Part shown: piece after piece, positions 39,911 through 46,382 of the stretch
Numbering within the stretch: position 1 is the first letter of the stretch
Layout of the letters: each line of letters begins with the position of its first letter
Position numbers and translations under genes: made by a program
Notes under the pieces: model-generated
Database searches by the model: none
The model's input: only the letters and a program-made list of their open reading frames with translations
Told to the model about the DNA's origin: nothing
Origin: Bacillota bacterium
Lineage (GTDB): Bacteria > Bacillota > Limnochordia > Darwinibacteriales > Darwinibacteriaceae
NCBI GenBank assembly: GCA_012837925.1
Contig: DUQE01000202.1
Location: forward strand, 1 to 46,382
Direction of reading: 5' to 3'
DNA length: 46,382 bases

Positions 39911-41401
39911 ATGATCGAGATGAAGAATATCAGAAAATCCTTTGGCACCAACACTGTATTGAAGGATGTATCTATCACAATTCATGGGGGAGAGATCTGC
40001 GCGCTTATTGGTGAAAATGGTGCAGGAAAATCCACCCTCATGAACATTCTTGGCGGTGTACATCAGATGGATTCTGGCGACATCCTCATTGATGGACAAA
40101 GGGTCAGGTTCACTACACCCGCCCAGTCCCTAAATGCGGGCATTGCCTTCATTCACCAGGAGCTGAATTTGATCAATGATCTTCCCATCTTTGAGAATAT
40201 GTTTATCGGCCGTGAACTCAAAGACCGCTGGGGACGACTTGACTTAGCGCGCATGTATGAAGCAACGGAAGATATCTTCGAACGCATGAACATCGAGATT
40301 GATCCCAATACGATGGTACGTGAGTTAGATGCCTCCTACAAGCAAATCGTGGAGATCTGCCGGGCAATCATGATGGATGCTTCGGTCATTATCATGGATG
40401 AGCCTACTACTTCCCTCACGGAGCCTGAGATTAAACGAGTCTTTCAGATGATGAGGACCTTGCGCGATCAAGGTGTCGGTATCATTTTTATTTCTCATAA
40501 GCTTGGCGAGGTTATCGAAATATGCCAGCGCTATCTTGTTCTCCGCGATGGCATCTTAGTGGCTGAGGGAAAGGTCGCTGACGTTACCACAGATGATCTT
40601 GCCCGCTTCATGGTCGGTCATGAGATGAAAATCGATCGGCTGACTCGAGAAAAGCGCATAGGGAAGGAAGTTCTTCGGCTCGAGAACTTCACCCATGCTC
40701 ATGCCTTTCGAGACATCAACCTGTCGATTCGAGCGGGTGAAATTCTTGGGGTTACAGGACTTCTAGGAGATGGCCGAAGCGAACTGTTCCAAACCGTTTT
40801 TGGAGCGGATAGCGCTCTAGCGGGGACCATGTTTCTCGAGGGCGAGCCCGTGAAGGTGACCAGCACAGAACAGGCTCTACAACTAGGAATCGGCTATCTG
40901 CCGCGTAATCGCAAGGAGAACGGTATCTTGAAGGATTTGGACGTTTTAGAAAATGCATCCATTGTCACTTGGCCTCTCTTTGCGAAACGAGGAGTTATCG
41001 ATGCCGAAAGACATCAAGAGGTGTTTCAATCTCACAGGAGAGAGCTTGACATAACACTGCAGAGTGTAAACGATGCCATTCACACTCTCTCGGGCGGCAA
41101 TCAGCAAAAAGTTGTGCTGGCCAAGTGGCTGGCGGCCAATCCAAAGCTCCTTATCTTGGATAATCCAACCCAGGGCGTTGACGTGGGTGCCAAGGAAGAG
41201 ATTTATGCGATCATTCTGAAGCTAGCGGAAGAAGGCATGGCTATTGTGGTTCTGTCCAGTGAGGCCCAGGAGGTCATGCGGCTCTGTGACCGGGCACTCG
41301 TCATGTACCATGGACAGATTCAGGGAGAGGTTCAAGACGCATCCATGACAGAGCATGAAATCATGCGGTTGGCCACAGGCGGAGTTGTGGAGGCAGTATA
41401 G
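39911..41401 (+). CDS. Sugar ABC transporter ATP-binding protein, two-domain (RbsA-like)
   Basis: About 496 residues from the ATG at 39911; an earlier in-frame GTG at 39893 is less likely. There are two fused ABC domains. The first has Walker A GENGAGKST and Walker B IIMDEPTTSLTEPE. The second has the degenerate Walker A GLLGDGRSE normal for RbsA, a full signature LSGGNQQKVVLAKWLA, and Walker B LLILDNPTQGVDVGAK, in which the usual catalytic glutamate is asparagine. So only the first site looks fully catalytic. It energises the RbsC-like permease encoded next, which starts 14 bases after its stop. Confidence 0.93.
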   Translation: MIEMKNIRKSFGTNTVLKDVSITIHGGEICALIGENGAGKSTLMNILGGVHQMDSGDILIDGQRVRFTTPAQSLNAGIAFIHQELNLINDLPIFENMFIGRELKDRWGRLDLARMYEATEDIFERMNIEIDPNTMVRELDASYKQIVEICRAIMMDASVIIMDEPTTSLTEPEIKRVFQMMRTLRDQGVGIIFISHKLGEVIEICQRYLVLRDGILVAEGKVADVTTDDLARFMVGHEMKIDRLTREKRIGKEVLRLENFTHAHAFRDINLSIRAGEILGVTGLLGDGRSELFQTVFGADSALAGTMFLEGEPVKVTSTEQALQLGIGYLPRNRKENGILKDLDVLENASIVTWPLFAKRGVIDAERHQEVFQSHRRELDITLQSVNDAIHTLSGGNQQKVVLAKWLAANPKLLILDNPTQGVDVGAKEEIYAIILKLAEEGMAIVVLSSEAQEVMRLCDRALVMYHGQIQGEVQDASMTEHEIMRLATGGVVEAV

Positions 41402-41414
41402 GGGGTGGAAGAAG

Positions 41415-42455
41415 ATGCAGGCAGCAAGAGGAAAAGAGAGGAACTTTATTAGACGATTGATGGCCGCAAGGGCCGCCGACTCCCATGTTGGTATTGCACT
41501 GGTTTTGCTCCTTCTTGTCATCGTGCAGACCCTGGTCTTGGGTTTTGATTACGGGTCCTTTGGTCAGTGGTTCAGCGCTTGGTTTCGCAACTGGATCAAT
41601 ATCCTCCGGAACAACGCTGGCGTGGGTATTGTAGCGTTAGGAATGACATTTGTGATCATTACCGGTGGAATTGACCTGGCCGTGGGATCTATGCTCGTTG
41701 CCACAGGTGCCGTCATTATGACTCTAATTGATACAGGTGCATCTGGGATTTTGGGTGTCCTGGGTATCACGGGAGTTTGGGCTTATGTCATAGCGATTAT
41801 CGTGGCCCTTATTATGGGTTACATACTAGGTACCGGTAGCGGACTCTTGATTACGAGAGGGCGCATTGCTCCCTTTATTGCCACGCTCGGTGCCATGAAG
41901 ATTCTGCGCAGTGTCACACAGCACTTTATGCAGGGTTACAACCCCAGGGTGCCAAGGGATTTCCTAAAGATCAGTAATATGCAGGTCGGTGGTCTGATGT
42001 TCATGCCCATCGTGTACTGGGCGGTTATCGCTATCATCTTGCATTACATCTCAAAACGCACGACCTTTGGGCGTCAGGTAATTGCTGTAGGGTCGAATGA
42101 GCGAGCGGCACAGTTGTCAGGCGTTAATGTCAACAGAGTGAAGACTCGGGTGTATTCGCTCATGGGGATCTTAGTATCGATCGCTGCGATTGTTCAAGTT
42201 TCGCGTATTGGATCCATGGACTACGCTAACGCCGGCAGTGGCATGGAGATGGATGCCATAGCGGCGGCGGTTGTTGGTGGTACGAGTATGGCTGGGGGAA
42301 GGGGAACGATTCTCGGTACGTTCCTTGGCATGTTAATCATTGCTGTGATGAACAACCTGCTCAATCTTTTCGGTGTACCACCCTTCCTACGCGAGGCCTT
42401 CAAAGGGTTGATCGTTGTTCTCGCTGTATTGTTACAGAGGAAGCAGAAGACCTAA
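41415..42455 (+). CDS. Sugar ABC transporter permease (RbsC-like)
   Basis: A 346-residue membrane protein with about 9-10 helices; the ATG at 41415 follows GGGGGTGG by 6 bases. Family blocks are NNAGVGIVALGMTFVIITGG, IDLAVGSMLVATGAVI, GLLITRGRIAPFIATLGAM, IAVGSNERAAQLSGVNVNRV and GSGMEMDAIAAAVVGGTSMAGGRG. It forms the channel of the ribose-type importer. The dehydrogenase gene follows after 16 bases. Confidence 0.93.
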   Translation: MQAARGKERNFIRRLMAARAADSHVGIALVLLLLVIVQTLVLGFDYGSFGQWFSAWFRNWINILRNNAGVGIVALGMTFVIITGGIDLAVGSMLVATGAVIMTLIDTGASGILGVLGITGVWAYVIAIIVALIMGYILGTGSGLLITRGRIAPFIATLGAMKILRSVTQHFMQGYNPRVPRDFLKISNMQVGGLMFMPIVYWAVIAIILHYISKRTTFGRQVIAVGSNERAAQLSGVNVNRVKTRVYSLMGILVSIAAIVQVSRIGSMDYANAGSGMEMDAIAAAVVGGTSMAGGRGTILGTFLGMLIIAVMNNLLNLFGVPPFLREAFKGLIVVLAVLLQRKQKT

Positions 42456-42471
42456 AGAATGGAGGGCGTAT

Positions 42472-43509
42472 ATGCTTACGATTGGAATTATCGGCTGTGG
42501 AAAAATTGCACAAGTCAGGCACATACCAGAATACTTGGCGCACGACGAAGCTCAGGTTGTGGCCTTCTATGATAAGACCCCCGAGCGGGCGCAAGCCATG
42601 GCTGCTAAGTATGGTGGGCAGGCGTACGACTCCTTACAGGCACTTCTCGAGAACGACGCCATAGATGCAGTCAGCGTTTGTGTTGCTAACCACATGCATG
42701 CCGAAGTGACGATGGCGGCCCTTAGGGCCGGTAAACATGTCTTGTGTGAGAAGCCCATGGCCACCACGTTTGCAGATTGTCAGGCAATGGTAAACCTCGC
42801 TGAGAGCACTGGAAAGAAGTTGGTGATCGGTCATAATCAGCTCTTGACGCCAGCCCATCGACGCGCCAAGGAGCTCATTGAGCAAGGGTTGATTGGTGAG
42901 ATTTTGACATTTCGCTCAACTTTTGGGCATGGGGGTCCTGAGACGTGGAGCATCGATCCAGGGCCTGGTACATGGTTTTTTAACAAGGAAGCCGCGGTGC
43001 TCGGAGCCATGGCCGACTTGGGGGTTCACAAGACGTACTTGCTTCGTTATCTCATAGGTCAAAAATTCGTAGAAGCGACTGCCAAGTTCGCTACACTGCA
43101 CAAACGAGATACCTCCAATGAACTGATTAAAGTGGAGGACAACGCCCTTTGTATCTACCGAATGGAGAATGGAGTCATGGGTACCATGACGGCCAGCTGG
43201 ACGTACTATGGGGCGGAAGACAATAGTACAGTTCTCTATGGAACAAAGGGTATCATGAGAATTTACGATGATCCAAGATACTCCATGGTTATCACGCTCA
43301 ACAGCGGTGAGAGCATCTATTTTAACCTGGAGAGCATACAAACCAACGAAAGCCAGACCAAGTCAGGCGTGATTGATGCTTTCATAGAGACGATTTTGGA
43401 GGACAAGGAAACAGAGCTCTCAGGAAGAAACGCCTTAGACTCCATGGAAGCAGTCTTTGCCGCCTTCGAGTCAGCAGAGCAAAACCGGAGTGTCCGCATA
43501 GGAAAGTAG
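42472..43509 (+). CDS. Gfo/Idh/MocA-family NAD(P)-dependent oxidoreductase
   Basis: A 345-residue dehydrogenase; the ATG at 42472 follows GGAGGG. Residues ~1-120 form the Rossmann fold with GIIGCGKIAQVRHIP for dinucleotide binding and the family motif CEKPMATT containing the catalytic lysine. The C-terminal domain includes MADLGVHKTYLLRYL, with the conserved aspartate and histidine of the active site, and VEDNALCIYRMENGVMGTM. Such enzymes oxidise sugars, inositols or sugar acids. Encoded last in the importer operon, it probably acts on the imported compound. A strong terminator follows. Confidence 0.9.
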   Translation: MLTIGIIGCGKIAQVRHIPEYLAHDEAQVVAFYDKTPERAQAMAAKYGGQAYDSLQALLENDAIDAVSVCVANHMHAEVTMAALRAGKHVLCEKPMATTFADCQAMVNLAESTGKKLVIGHNQLLTPAHRRAKELIEQGLIGEILTFRSTFGHGGPETWSIDPGPGTWFFNKEAAVLGAMADLGVHKTYLLRYLIGQKFVEATAKFATLHKRDTSNELIKVEDNALCIYRMENGVMGTMTASWTYYGAEDNSTVLYGTKGIMRIYDDPRYSMVITLNSGESIYFNLESIQTNESQTKSGVIDAFIETILEDKETELSGRNALDSMEAVFAAFESAEQNRSVRIGK

Positions 43510-43524
43510 CTCCCTAATGGAAAC

Positions 43525-43576
43525 AAAAAGCTGGAGGATTCGTCATAAAGACGGATACGCTCCAGCTTTTGTTTTC
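43525..43576. terminator. Bidirectional terminator between the sugar operon and DUF1015
   Basis: AAAAGCTGGAG (43526-43536) pairs with CTCCAGCTTTT (43560-43570), an 11-bp stem flanked by A-rich and T-rich runs (TTTTGTTTT after it), suited to termination on both strands between convergent genes. Confidence 0.85.
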
Positions 43577-43587
43577 TGTTCAGGTAC

Positions 43588-44823
43588 TTAGCTCAAGCGG
43601 TGGATAAAGAGTCCGCTGAGCAGTTTGGGCTCAAACCAGGTCGATTTGGGCGGCATCACTTGATTGCTGTCCGCTACACTCAAGATTTCGTCAATGGAAG
43701 TGGGATACATGGAGAAGGCCACTTTCATATCTCTCTTGACTCGGCGTTCTAGTTCCTGAACACCGCGTATTCCGCCTACAAACTCAATTCTCTCATCACG
43801 TCTTGGATCCTGGATGTTGAGAATAGGTTGTAAGAGGTGGTCTTGGAGAACGGCTACATCCAAATCTTTGATGATATCATCGGTGTCAACAACTCCTGGT
43901 TTAGGAGATATTTTGTACCATGTGTCTCCAATATACACTCCGAACACATGTCTTTGCTCAGGTTCGAAGGGTGATACTGGGGCTTTCTCGACGGTGAAGC
44001 TCTGCTCAACTTTGGCGAAGAACTCCGCTTCCGAATGACCGTTCAAATCTACTACCAAACGGTTATAGGGCCAAATCTTCAGATCGGAAGCGGGGAAGAT
44101 CACCGATAAGAAGTAATTAAACTCGGCCTTGGGATCGGGATTCTGTTCGCGCATTTCCATACCCACGCGGTGGGCGGCCGCCGAACGATGATGTCCGTCA
44201 GCAATATAAAGGTAATCGATTTCCCCAAAGAGGTCTACTAGACTTTGAATGGTCTCGGGGCAATCCACTACCCAGCAAATGTGATCAACATTATGGGCTG
44301 AGAACTCATAAACTGGTTTGTGATCGTCAATCCATTCGTTGATGATGCGTACAATCTTTGCATTGTCACGATAGGTTTGGAAGATAGGTCCGGTCTGAGC
44401 CTGTAAGGCCTTGATGTGATCGATGCGATCTTGCTCTTTGTCAGGTCGAGTAAACTCATGTTTCTTGATGATGTTATTGTTGTAGTCATCAATGGAGGTG
44501 CAAGCCACCAAACCCGTCTGAGCCCTGCCATCCATAATTTGACGATAAATGTACAAACAGTCCTTCTGGTCTTGAATAAAGTGTCCCTTACTTACCATAT
44601 CATCAAAGATCTCGCGGGCCTTCGCGTATACTTTGGGTTGATGTGGATCAGGAAGGTCGGGGAAGTTGATTTCCCCTCTATCGATGCGCAAAAACGAGTA
44701 GTCGTTTCCTCTTACCATTTCTTGCGCTTCCTTGGAGTTCATAACATCATAAGGTAAGGCTGCAACTTTGTCAGCCAGATTGGGATTGGGTCTTACAGCC
44801 TTGAACGGTTTGATAATAGCCAT
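43588..44823 (-). CDS. DUF1015-family protein
   Basis: A 411-residue soluble protein. It begins AIIKPFKAVRPNPNLADKVAALPYDVMNSKEA and contains IADGHHRSAAAHRV, both typical of DUF1015. The HDH-like GHHR motif suggests a metal- or phosphate-related active site, but the family's function is not established to my knowledge. The gene commonly lies with serA and serC, as here: it starts 23 bases after serA with GGAGGAGG ahead of the ATG, so the two form an operon. A role linked to serine or phosphoserine metabolism is a reasonable guess only. Confidence 0.9.
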   Translation of the reverse strand: MAIIKPFKAVRPNPNLADKVAALPYDVMNSKEAQEMVRGNDYSFLRIDRGEINFPDLPDPHQPKVYAKAREIFDDMVSKGHFIQDQKDCLYIYRQIMDGRAQTGLVACTSIDDYNNNIIKKHEFTRPDKEQDRIDHIKALQAQTGPIFQTYRDNAKIVRIINEWIDDHKPVYEFSAHNVDHICWVVDCPETIQSLVDLFGEIDYLYIADGHHRSAAAHRVGMEMREQNPDPKAEFNYFLSVIFPASDLKIWPYNRLVVDLNGHSEAEFFAKVEQSFTVEKAPVSPFEPEQRHVFGVYIGDTWYKISPKPGVVDTDDIIKDLDVAVLQDHLLQPILNIQDPRRDERIEFVGGIRGVQELERRVKRDMKVAFSMYPTSIDEILSVADSNQVMPPKSTWFEPKLLSGLFIHRLS

Positions 44824-44846
44824 ACTGTGATCCTCCTCCTGGAACT

Positions 44847-45782
44847 TTACTTGAAGTTGACGCTGTTTTCCACCGGTTGGCCGTTGGCGAACCGAAGGAC
44901 TTCTTCTGCCACCACATAGGCAACCTTAAGCTGCGCTTCTTTCGTGGATGCAGCAATGTGTGGAGTTCCTACAACTTGGTCCATCTTGACCAGATCGTAG
45001 TCTTCCAACGGTTCCTGGGAGTAGACATCCATGGCCGCGCCAGCTACATGGCCGGTTTCCAGGAAATGCTTGAGAGCAACTTCATCAATAAGGGAGCCTC
45101 GGGCTGCATTGATGATCATCACTCCGGGCTTGGTCATCGCCAATGTCTCGGCATTTAAGAGGTGTTTCGTCTCGGGTGTTGCCGGTGCATGTAATGTAAT
45201 GATGTCCGCTGTACGGAAAATCTCGGAGCGTTCACAGCAGATCACTCCATGGCGCTGGGCCTCTTCCTCTGTAAGGAGTGGATCGTTGGTGAGTACCTTC
45301 ATTTCGAAGGCTCGGGCGCGCTTGGCCACTTCTTTGCCGATGCGACCGAAACCAATGATTCCTAACGTCTTTCCGTATAGCTCGGTACCTTGGAAGGCAG
45401 AACGGTTCCATTCTCCATTGCGGATCGATTCGTTAGCTCGGCAGACCTTGCGTGTCAAAGCGAGCATGAGCGCGAAGGTAAGCTCAGCGGTGGCGATGGT
45501 GTTTCCCGCGGGGGCGTTTACCACGTTGATTTCCCTCTTTGTAGCAGCAGAAACATCAATATTGTCGACACCAACTCCAGCTCGACCAATGATCTTGAGA
45601 TTGGGCATTTTGCTCATGACTTCGTCGGTCACTTTTGTCGCACTGCGCACTAGCAAGGCATCATACGTTTCAAGGTCATCGACTTCACTGATGTTCTTCT
45701 CGACAATCTCAATCTGATCACTGTTGAGAAGTGGCGATAACCCCTCCTTGGCAATTTTGTCCGAGACTAATACGCGAAACAT
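44847..45782 (-). CDS. serA: D-3-phosphoglycerate dehydrogenase, short form
   Basis: A 311-residue NAD-dependent dehydrogenase, first enzyme of serine synthesis. The start is the ATG at 45782, 7 bases after AAGGAG; a longer frame has no ribosome site. Features are IGRAGVGVDNIDVSAATKR, the NAD-binding GKTLGIIGFGRIGKEVAKRA, INAARGSLIDEVAL (catalytic arginine), and the EP...PHIAASTKEAQ region with the active-site glutamate and histidine. It ends soon after the catalytic domain, lacking the ACT regulatory domain and the intervening domain of longer SerA proteins, so serine feedback inhibition through ACT is not expected. It is divergent from serC. Confidence 0.92.
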   Translation of the reverse strand: MFRVLVSDKIAKEGLSPLLNSDQIEIVEKNISEVDDLETYDALLVRSATKVTDEVMSKMPNLKIIGRAGVGVDNIDVSAATKREINVVNAPAGNTIATAELTFALMLALTRKVCRANESIRNGEWNRSAFQGTELYGKTLGIIGFGRIGKEVAKRARAFEMKVLTNDPLLTEEEAQRHGVICCERSEIFRTADIITLHAPATPETKHLLNAETLAMTKPGVMIINAARGSLIDEVALKHFLETGHVAGAAMDVYSQEPLEDYDLVKMDQVVGTPHIAASTKEAQLKVAYVVAEEVLRFANGQPVENSVNFK

Positions 45783-45827
45783 TAGCATTCTCCTTTTCTT
45801 CATACGGTATTTTCTAATTCTTTAACC

Positions 45828-45856
45828 ATTATATCACAAAAGAAAGATGTACAAAG
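45828..45856 (-). promoter_or_regulatory. Probable promoter of the serA-DUF1015 operon
   Basis: On the minus strand CTTTGT (45851-45856), a 17-base spacer and a perfect TATAAT (45828-45833). The divergent serC promoter probably lies in 45880-45945, but I could not fix it. Confidence 0.5.
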
Positions 45857-45976
45857 TGTTAATCAGATAGGCAAATGTTAAGTTCGTGTAAAGCCAAGGC
45901 GAGAGTTGTTTCTTATTTTCATACAATGTGGTAGTATGAAGGCAAATGTCAATTGTCACAAGGAGGCAGTCGAAGA

Positions 45977-46382
45977 ATGAAGAGAGCTTTCAATTTCAAC
46001 GCGGGTCCAGCTGCATTGCCGTTGGATGTCTTAAAGGAGGCCCAGGCTGAGCTTTTGGACTTTAAAGGTACAGGCATGTCTGTTATGGAGCTGAGCCACA
46101 GGAGTAAAGACTATGAGGCTGTCCACAATAACGCGCAAGAGCAGCTACGCAAACTCCTCAGTATCCCCGAGAACTACGAGGTGCTGTTCGTCCAGGGTGG
46201 TGCAAGCCAGCAATTCAGTATGGTTCCCATGAACCTGTTACCCGCGGGCCAGACAGCGAACTACATTCTGACCGGCGTTTGGTCAGAAAAAGCTTTGGAA
46301 GAGGCTGAGAAGGAAGGCCAGACCAGGGTCGGGGCCTCTAGCGCGGATAAGAAGCATAGCTATGTTCCGGCTTTATCCGACC
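45977..46382 (+). CDS. serC: Phosphoserine aminotransferase (3' end outside window)
   Basis: The first 135 residues are present and the gene runs off the window. ATG follows AAGGAGG by about 10 bases. MKRAFNFNAGPAALPLDVL, GMSVMELSHRSKDY, VLFVQGGASQQFSMVPMNLL and NYILTGVWSEKALEEA are strongly characteristic of SerC, which transaminates 3-phosphohydroxypyruvate to phosphoserine with PLP; the PLP lysine lies further on. It is divergent from serA, the enzyme that makes its substrate. Confidence 0.95.
   Translation, partial: MKRAFNFNAGPAALPLDVLKEAQAELLDFKGTGMSVMELSHRSKDYEAVHNNAQEQLRKLLSIPENYEVLFVQGGASQQFSMVPMNLLPAGQTANYILTGVWSEKALEEAEKEGQTRVGASSADKKHSYVPALSD

Noticed and set aside
45031-45717. 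Long plus-strand open frame (228 codons) inside serA
   Set aside because: It is antisense to an unmistakable serA, has a low-complexity serine/alanine-rich translation and no ribosome site.

Overview
The window is 46.4 kb of gene-dense bacterial chromosome, probably from an anaerobic Firmicutes (Bacillota) lineage. Evidence for this is the strong AGGAGG-type ribosome sites, frequent GTG/TTG starts, a butyrate kinase, a cytosolic PduL, a radical-SAM glutamate 2,3-aminomutase, a PucR/CdaR regulator, an ECF S-component and the serA/DUF1015/serC neighbourhood. All four ABC solute-binding proteins have plain signal peptides without a lipobox cysteine, while one small protein does have a lipobox. 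This fits a diderm Firmicute with a true periplasm, but it is inference. I see no tRNA, rRNA, CRISPR array, insertion sequence or phage gene.

Layout. 1-2.5 kb: end of a prephenate-dehydratase-like gene, purC and ilvE. 2.5-7 kb: an AraC regulator divergent from a four-gene siderophore/iron ABC importer, with Fur-like boxes between them. 7-13.6 kb: a small membrane protein, an HD-GYP protein, a P-loop kinase with an extra N-terminal domain, a nitroreductase, a PfkB-type sugar-phosphate kinase, an aldo/keto reductase and a CyuA-type cysteine desulfidase.

13.8-30.7 kb is the most unusual part: one strand, short gaps, about 17 kb. It encodes a Liv-type ABC importer (five genes), an IlvD/EDD-family dehydratase with an altered active-site loop, two tandem LarA-type nickel-pincer racemases, a DRE-TIM (homocitrate-synthase-like) enzyme that seems to lack the usual C-terminal histidines, butyrate kinase, an M20 amidohydrolase, a PucR regulator, a split UxaA-type dehydratase, PduL and an ECF S-component. 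Read together it looks like an undescribed catabolic route: import a hydroxy acid or its N-acyl conjugate, adjust stereochemistry, dehydrate, cleave, and conserve energy as ATP through acyl-CoA, acyl-phosphate and acid. The substrate cannot be named from sequence.

30.7-46.4 kb: a peptide importer operon without ATPases, ending in a small lipoprotein; a divergent chemoreceptor whose start overlaps a tiny upstream ORF; pyroglutamyl peptidase; glutamate 2,3-aminomutase; a ribose-type ABC importer followed by a Gfo/Idh/MocA dehydrogenase; then DUF1015 and serA divergent from serC, which runs off the window. In all three operons where a binding-protein gene comes first, a strong hairpin without a T-run follows it, a likely device for making more binding protein than permease.
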